This document shows positions 59,758 to 64,000 of a stretch of 64,000 nt of DNA, piece after piece. The stretch comes from Strongyloides papillosus (Eukaryota; Nematoda; Chromadorea; Rhabditida; Strongyloididae): positions 248,001 through 312,000 of the forward strand of contig SRSI01000066.1 in the NCBI GenBank assembly GCA_005656395.1, given 5' to 3'. Every line of letters starts with the position of its first letter. Position 1 is the stretch's first letter. The position numbers and the translations under genes are program-made. The notes under the pieces are model-generated. The model was given only the letters and a program-made list of their open reading frames with translations. It did not search any database and was not told where the DNA came from.

Positions 59758-62529
59758 ATGTCACATTGTTTTGAACGGAGTGCTCCAGCTACTACTACAA
59801 CAAAAGAGAACAGTACTACAAATTGGCATCCAGATTCACTTTCTATTCATACAATATCTGATAAACGTTGTTCTGCTGAATCATTATTTTCGAATCTTTC
59901 TGTTGATCAATTAAACACTTTGACGAATTCAGGAAATATTTTTGGTGCATTAACGTCATCTTTAAATCAATCTCCACAATCGTCTGCTACGTCTTCAATT
60001 TATTCACCAGACAGCACTACAACAAAACAAAATAATATGCTGGACGTTGAAACTCCTAATCACTCTTTGATGGAAGGTATTACTGCGTCAGCAAAAGCTG
60101 CTTCTCAAACAGCAAATCTTTTCAAGAATGAAATTAATGAAAAAGAAATTTCTGAAAATGATATCATTGATCTCGAGAAAAATAAACAAATTCAATCTGA
60201 TTTTATGGCAAAGATTAATAATTCATTTAATTTTTCATCAAATCAAGATATTGTGAAAAATGATATGGATGCAATGGAAATAGATGATCAAGAAGCAGCA
60301 AATCTTTTGCTTAATTTCTCTAATTCTAATTCACAGCAAAATGTTTCAACTTCCTCACATTCTAATGGATCTTATGTTACTGCTCCAGGATTAAATCCTC
60401 CAACTTCTACATCTTCAAGTAGTGGTACAAATGGAACAGGAACATTTGTATGTTCAATTTGTGGTTTTTCTTGTAATTCAAAGTTTCATCATAATAGTCA
60501 TATGAATACTCATAGCACTCATCAATGTCAAAATGCCTGTGGTTACAATACAAGAACACTTGGAAGATTGAAAAAGCATATGTTATCTTGTCATTCTGCA
60601 GAAAACCGGAATTCATCTGATACAACAACAAATGAAACTTCTATTTTAAATTCTAATATGGAATCTACTGGTGATTTAGCTGCTGATGTTCAATCTCTTG
60701 TTGATAGTGTTAATAAAGTTAAAGATGAATTACTATTAGATTCTTCTCAATCATCAGCTCTTGATCAAATTAAAGCTCTTACAGAAAAATCAACACATAT
60801 TCCAGTTGGTTCGATAAGTTCTGGTGATTTAACAGCCGCATTAAATTCATTAGCTTCAGGAAATTCCAATGACGATGGACTTTCTTCTTCATTTCTTGAT
60901 GCTACATCTTCAGCAGGTAATCAATTAATACTAAATGCTACAAATTCAATCTCCGGTGTAGAATCTCCACCAGCAGAGCAAAGACGATCATCTGGAAAAC
61001 CAAAAAATTATAAATGCAAACAATGTAATCATGTTAGTACATCTAAAGATGAACAATGGGCTCATGCAAGAACTCACATTCCACCGGAGAAACAATTAGT
61101 TTGTCCAAAATGTGATTTTGTTACTGAATATAAGCATCATCTCGAGTATCATATCAGAAATCATTTTGGTTCAAAACCATTCCAATGTAACAAATGTTCA
61201 TATTCATGTGTTAATAAATCTATGCTTAATAGTCATATGAAATCTCATACAAATGTTTATCAATTTAGATGTCGTGACTGTACCTATGCTACAAAGTATT
61301 GTCACTCATTAAAATTACATCTTCGTAAGTACAATCATAAACGTGTTCCTGATAACAATGGTAATGATGATCCAGAAAATTTTGGAGATTCTCCCAATGG
61401 AAGTACAAATGATGTATCAAGATCATTATCAGAATCATATGCTGCCCTTGCAGATAGTGCATTGTCTGCTGCAAATGTAATGAATAATAATAATAATATC
61501 TCTACATCCTTAGCTAATAGTTTTATGTTACCTCAAATAATGAATACTTCAAGTCCACAATTATTATTTAATCAACAAAATTTAGACATGAATGCTTTGT
61601 TAAGATTAAATTCTCTTAATAATCAAATTCAACAAGCCAATTCTGTTCAAGGAATTTTGGATGCTAATGTTCCATGTAAATTGTGTGATTATATTCCATT
61701 TACCAAAGAAGACGCTGTTAAACATAATATTCAACATTTTTTATCAAATCAACAATCATCAAAACCATCCTTCAATTTAAGCTCTCTTTCAAATAACTCA
61801 TTAGGTCAAAATAATTTTTCTTTAAAAGTTGAAATGCCGCCATTACCACCATTAAAACGTCTACAACGTAGTGGTAGTGAGGGAGACGATGAACATATGA
61901 CAAATTCACCGGACGTTGATTCAGCTTCTGGAGAGTCAAATGTTTCACCATTACTTTCAGGAAAAATGTCTGGCGATGAAACAAATGAAAGTGTTAGTAG
62001 CTCTCGTGATGGAATAGCTGGTATTAAAAGAAAAAAAGGTATGAAATTAGATGAAATTTCTCAAAGACTTCAAGGCAAATCATCACCAGAAATTGAAGGC
62101 AATTCAAGTGGAGGAGAGGATAATTGGTCTACTAGTACACCAGGTTCCAAAAAGGATCTTAATATTTCATCTAAAGATGATATTAATAATAGTTCTTCTC
62201 AAATTATACATCAACCTATTCCTCAAATGGGAAATATTTCTCTTTCAAATCCCATTTCAGCAAGAGAACCCGCAAACATCAATCTAATACATAATGGATT
62301 ATTAGCACATTTGACAAATCTTCAAGAACTAAATAAACTTGGTTCATCTGATGATCAATTTAAATTTATTTGCACGCATTGTAAAATGGGTTTTGCTGAT
62401 CAAGCACTTTATCATATTCATTGTGGATACCATGGTTATGAGAACCCATTTAAATGTAATCGTTGTGGTCATTCATCAAATGATGCTTTAACATTTAATC
62501 TTCATTTACTACAAGGAAAACATGATTAG
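59758..62529 (+). CDS. hbl-1: Hunchback-like C2H2 zinc-finger transcription factor (HBL-1)
   Basis: Intronless as drawn, 923 residues. The N-terminal 225 residues are Ser/Thr/Asn/Gln-rich. A first finger pair lies at about residues 230-280 (CSICGFSC..., then a variant CQNACGYN finger). The four central fingers lie at about 418-528; they start YKCKQCNHV and end with the block [31 protein letters not shown], which is diagnostic of hunchback. A single CKLCDYIPF finger follows at about 640. The C-terminal pair (about 870-922, [24 protein letters not shown] and [14 protein letters not shown]) matches the hunchback/Ikaros-type dimerisation fingers. In C. elegans, HBL-1 controls seam-cell developmental timing and is repressed by let-7-family and lin-4 microRNAs through its 3'UTR. 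Upstream exons may exist, as in C. elegans, and would change the N-terminus. It is convergent with hsp-1. Confidence 0.95.
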   Translation: MSHCFERSAPATTTTKENSTTNWHPDSLSIHTISDKRCSAESLFSNLSVDQLNTLTNSGNIFGALTSSLNQSPQSSATSSIYSPDSTTTKQNNMLDVETPNHSLMEGITASAKAASQTANLFKNEINEKEISENDIIDLEKNKQIQSDFMAKINNSFNFSSNQDIVKNDMDAMEIDDQEAANLLLNFSNSNSQQNVSTSSHSNGSYVTAPGLNPPTSTSSSSGTNGTGTFVCSICGFSCNSKFHHNSHMNTHSTHQCQNACGYNTRTLGRLKKHMLSCHSAENRNSSDTTTNETSILNSNMESTGDLAADVQSLVDSVNKVKDELLLDSSQSSALDQIKALTEKSTHIPVGSISSGDLTAALNSLASGNSNDDGLSSSFLDATSSAGNQLILNATNSISGVESPPAEQRRSSGKPKNYKCKQCNHVSTSKDEQWAHARTHIPPEKQLVCPKCDFVTEYKHHLEYHIRNHFGSKPFQCNKCSYSCVNKSMLNSHMKSHTNVYQFRCRDCTYATKYCHSLKLHLRKYNHKRVPDNNGNDDPENFGDSPNGSTNDVSRSLSESYAALADSALSAANVMNNNNNISTSLANSFMLPQIMNTSSPQLLFNQQNLDMNALLRLNSLNNQIQQANSVQGILDANVPCKLCDYIPFTKEDAVKHNIQHFLSNQQSSKPSFNLSSLSNNSLGQNNFSLKVEMPPLPPLKRLQRSGSEGDDEHMTNSPDVDSASGESNVSPLLSGKMSGDETNESVSSSRDGIAGIKRKKGMKLDEISQRLQGKSSPEIEGNSSGGEDNWSTSTPGSKKDLNISSKDDINNSSSQIIHQPIPQMGNISLSNPISAREPANINLIHNGLLAHLTNLQELNKLGSSDDQFKFICTHCKMGFADQALYHIHCGYHGYENPFKCNRCGHSSNDALTFNLHLLQGKHD

Positions 62530-62785
62530 GAAAAAAATATATTTCTCTAAAATATATTACTATTACTTAATTAGTCATGGATTTTAGACTCTCTCCAACC
62601 ACAAGTTTGCGCGCGGGCGTCTCTTTCTGGTGAAATTGTACAGTATACACCTCAATAAAAAAATGTAACATAACTATATTAATTACATCTATATTATTTG
62701 AAACATATAATTATCAATAATTTTTTTTATTATATTATATACTTCCATTTGTTATTGTTCTCATTAATTTATCACACCTCTTTTT

Positions 62786-62813
62786 CCTACCTTATAACTA
62801 ATTATTTACCTCA
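62786..62813 (+). promoter_or_regulatory. Candidate let-7-family sites in hbl-1 3' flank
   Basis: TACCTCA at 62807-62813 pairs with let-7 positions 2-7 and has A opposite position 1 (7mer-A1 type), with a possible G:U at position 8. About 20 bases upstream, CTACCTT (from about 62788) pairs with positions 3-8, with a G:U at position 2. Whether the mature 3'UTR reaches here is unknown because of the AATAAA at 62654. Confidence 0.35.
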
Positions 62814-62872
62814 ATTACCAGTTTTTTTTTACTTTATCTCACAATATACATATATTTTTATCATACTGAATT

Positions 62873-62879
62873 TCAGGGA
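62873..62879 (+). promoter_or_regulatory. Candidate lin-4/miR-125 site in hbl-1 3' flank
   Basis: TCAGGGA pairs with lin-4 positions 2-7 with A opposite position 1 (7mer-A1), and the preceding T could form G:U at position 8. It lies 60 bases after the let-7-type site. As above, it only matters if the 3'UTR extends beyond the first AATAAA. Confidence 0.35.
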
Positions 62880-63148
62880 TTTATTAATATTTATATATAT
62901 TAACACTTTACTTTGTGCTCTTGAATGCTAGTAAAATTTTAGTATAATTACTTTGTTTAGTCTGTTTAAAAAATCTTTAATTGTACATTTATTAATTACT
63001 TAGTAAAGAAATTTAAAAAATCAAAAAACTCGTAATTTATTTAATATTATATTTTATTTTACTTATTTATATAACAGTTAATATAAGAAATCAAGCCAAT
63101 CATAAAAAAAATCAGTTTAAAACAGAGATCTACTGAAGGATAATAAAA

Positions 63149-64000
63149 TTAGTCAACTTCTTCAATTGTTGGTCCAGATCCTTCAGCACCGGAAGCGCCT
63201 CCTGGAGCACCACCACCTGGCATACCTCCTGGTGCACCACCAGCAGCTCCATACATTTTAGTGATAATTGGATTGCAGATTCCTTCAAGTTCCTTTTGTC
63301 TATCTTCGAATTCTTCTTTTTCAGCAGATTGGTTGCTTTCAAGCCAGTGGAGGATTTCATCACACTTCTCAACAACTTTCTTAACATCATCGGCAGGAAT
63401 CTTATCCTTAACTTTTTCATCCTCGAGAGTTTGTTTCATGTTGAAACAGTATGATTCAAGAGCATTCTTAGCAGAGACACGGTCGCGTTGTTTCTCATCG
63501 TCGGCTTTGTATTTCTCAGCATCATTGACCATACGTTCAATTTCTTCTTTAGAAAGTCTTCCTTTGTCGTTAGTAATGGTAATCTTGTTTTGTTTTCCGG
63601 TGGATTTGTCTTGAGCTGAGACATTAAGGATACCGTTGGCATCAATGTCGAAGGTAACCTCAATTTGTGGTACACCACGTGGGGCTGGTGGGATTCCAGA
63701 AAGCTCGAATTTTCCAAGAAGATTGTTGTCCTTTGTCATTGCACGTTCACCTTCATAAACTTGGATCAATACTCCAGGTTGGTTGTCAGCATATGTGGTG
63801 AATGTTTGAGATGTCTTTGTTGGAATAGTGGTATTTCTCTTAATAAGAGCAGTCATGACACCTCCAGCAGTTTCAATTCCGAGAGAGAGTGGAGCAACAT
63901 CAAGAAGAAGTAAATCTTGGACAGCTTCAGACTTGTCTCCAGAAAGAATAGCAGCTTGGACAGCAGCACCGTAGGCAACAGCTTCATCTGGGTTAATGGA
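63149..64000 (-). CDS. hsp-1: Cytosolic HSP70/HSC70 chaperone, C-terminal part (runs off window)
   Basis: The last 283 codons of the gene, open to the right edge with no intron. At the edge is [20 protein letters not shown], the end of the nucleotide-binding domain. Next comes the linker [20 protein letters not shown], the substrate-binding beta domain ([34 protein letters not shown]) and the helical lid. The C-terminus is a [11 protein letters not shown] repeat ending TIEEVD. The EEVD end shows it is the cytosolic/nuclear form that binds TPR co-chaperones, not the ER (KDEL-type) or mitochondrial form. The close match and Gly-rich tail fit the constitutive worm HSP-1. The N-terminal ATPase half lies outside the window. 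Confidence 0.96.
   Translation of the reverse strand, partial: SINPDEAVAYGAAVQAAILSGDKSEAVQDLLLLDVAPLSLGIETAGGVMTALIKRNTTIPTKTSQTFTTYADNQPGVLIQVYEGERAMTKDNNLLGKFELSGIPPAPRGVPQIEVTFDIDANGILNVSAQDKSTGKQNKITITNDKGRLSKEEIERMVNDAEKYKADDEKQRDRVSAKNALESYCFNMKQTLEDEKVKDKIPADDVKKVVEKCDEILHWLESNQSAEKEEFEDRQKELEGICNPIITKMYGAAGGAPGGMPGGGAPGGASGAEGSGPTIEEVD

Larger units (their letters stand above)
62530..63148. other. Convergent 3' flank of hbl-1 and hsp-1
   Basis: About 620 bases between the two stop codons. The hbl-1 side has an early AATAAA at 62654-62659, preceded by a GC-rich GCGCGCGGGCG string near 62609. Further right are imperfect microRNA seed matches (see separate entries). No coding potential; the ORF at 62698-62931 is Phe/Tyr/Ile-rich chance sequence. 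Confidence 0.5.

Overview
This window is nuclear DNA from a nematode. It is very AT-rich (visibly well above 70% A+T), and its protein-coding genes are interrupted by few, mostly very short introns (about 38-82 bp, GT...TTTTAG or TTTCAG type). Many start codons sit a few bases after an isolated splice-acceptor-like TTTTAG or TTTATAG, as expected where a spliced leader is added in trans. Gene content is clearly worm-like: a hunchback-like hbl-1, a sym-3/FAM102 gene, a lips-type lipase and a cluster of RMD genes. Gene architecture and base composition fit a Strongyloides-like (clade IV) roundworm, but the species cannot be fixed from sequence alone.

Layout, left to right: xnp-1/ATRX remodeller (+) closely followed by a small PMP3-family membrane protein (+); secreted lipase-like protein (-); type II membrane papain-like protease (+); a protein with a PGYTGHIPG motif (-); sym-3 (-); RABL6 GTPase (+); a small three-exon gene for a signal-peptide protein (-); two adjacent RMD/RMDN genes (+), one membrane-anchored with a 2.1-kb intron; isp-1, the Rieske Fe-S protein of complex III (+); a third RMD gene with a mitochondrial-type N-terminus (-); SF3B2 splicing factor (+); MOCS1 for molybdenum cofactor step 1 (+); a small membrane protein (-); CLCC1-like ER channel (-); a two-TM small protein (+); a Q/P/N-rich probable nuclear protein (-). 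A 12-kb desert follows, then the single-exon G-gamma gene (+), a 9-kb desert, hbl-1 (+), and the 3' end of a cytosolic HSP70 (hsp-1, -) that runs off the right edge.

Most genes are independent housekeeping or developmental genes rather than one pathway. The clearest functional grouping is mitochondrial or organelle-contact: three RMD paralogues surround isp-1 within 7 kb. The most striking molecular feature is in MOCS1. The MOCS1A stop codon overlaps a usable 5' splice site, so keeping or removing one 44-bp intron switches between MOCS1A ending in the required Gly-Gly and a MOCS1A-MOCS1B fusion. The hbl-1 gene has unusually large flanking non-coding DNA with GC-richer islands and palindromes upstream, plus imperfect let-7 and lin-4 seed matches downstream. 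I found no tRNA or rRNA genes, no CRISPR array and no recognisable transposon ORF.
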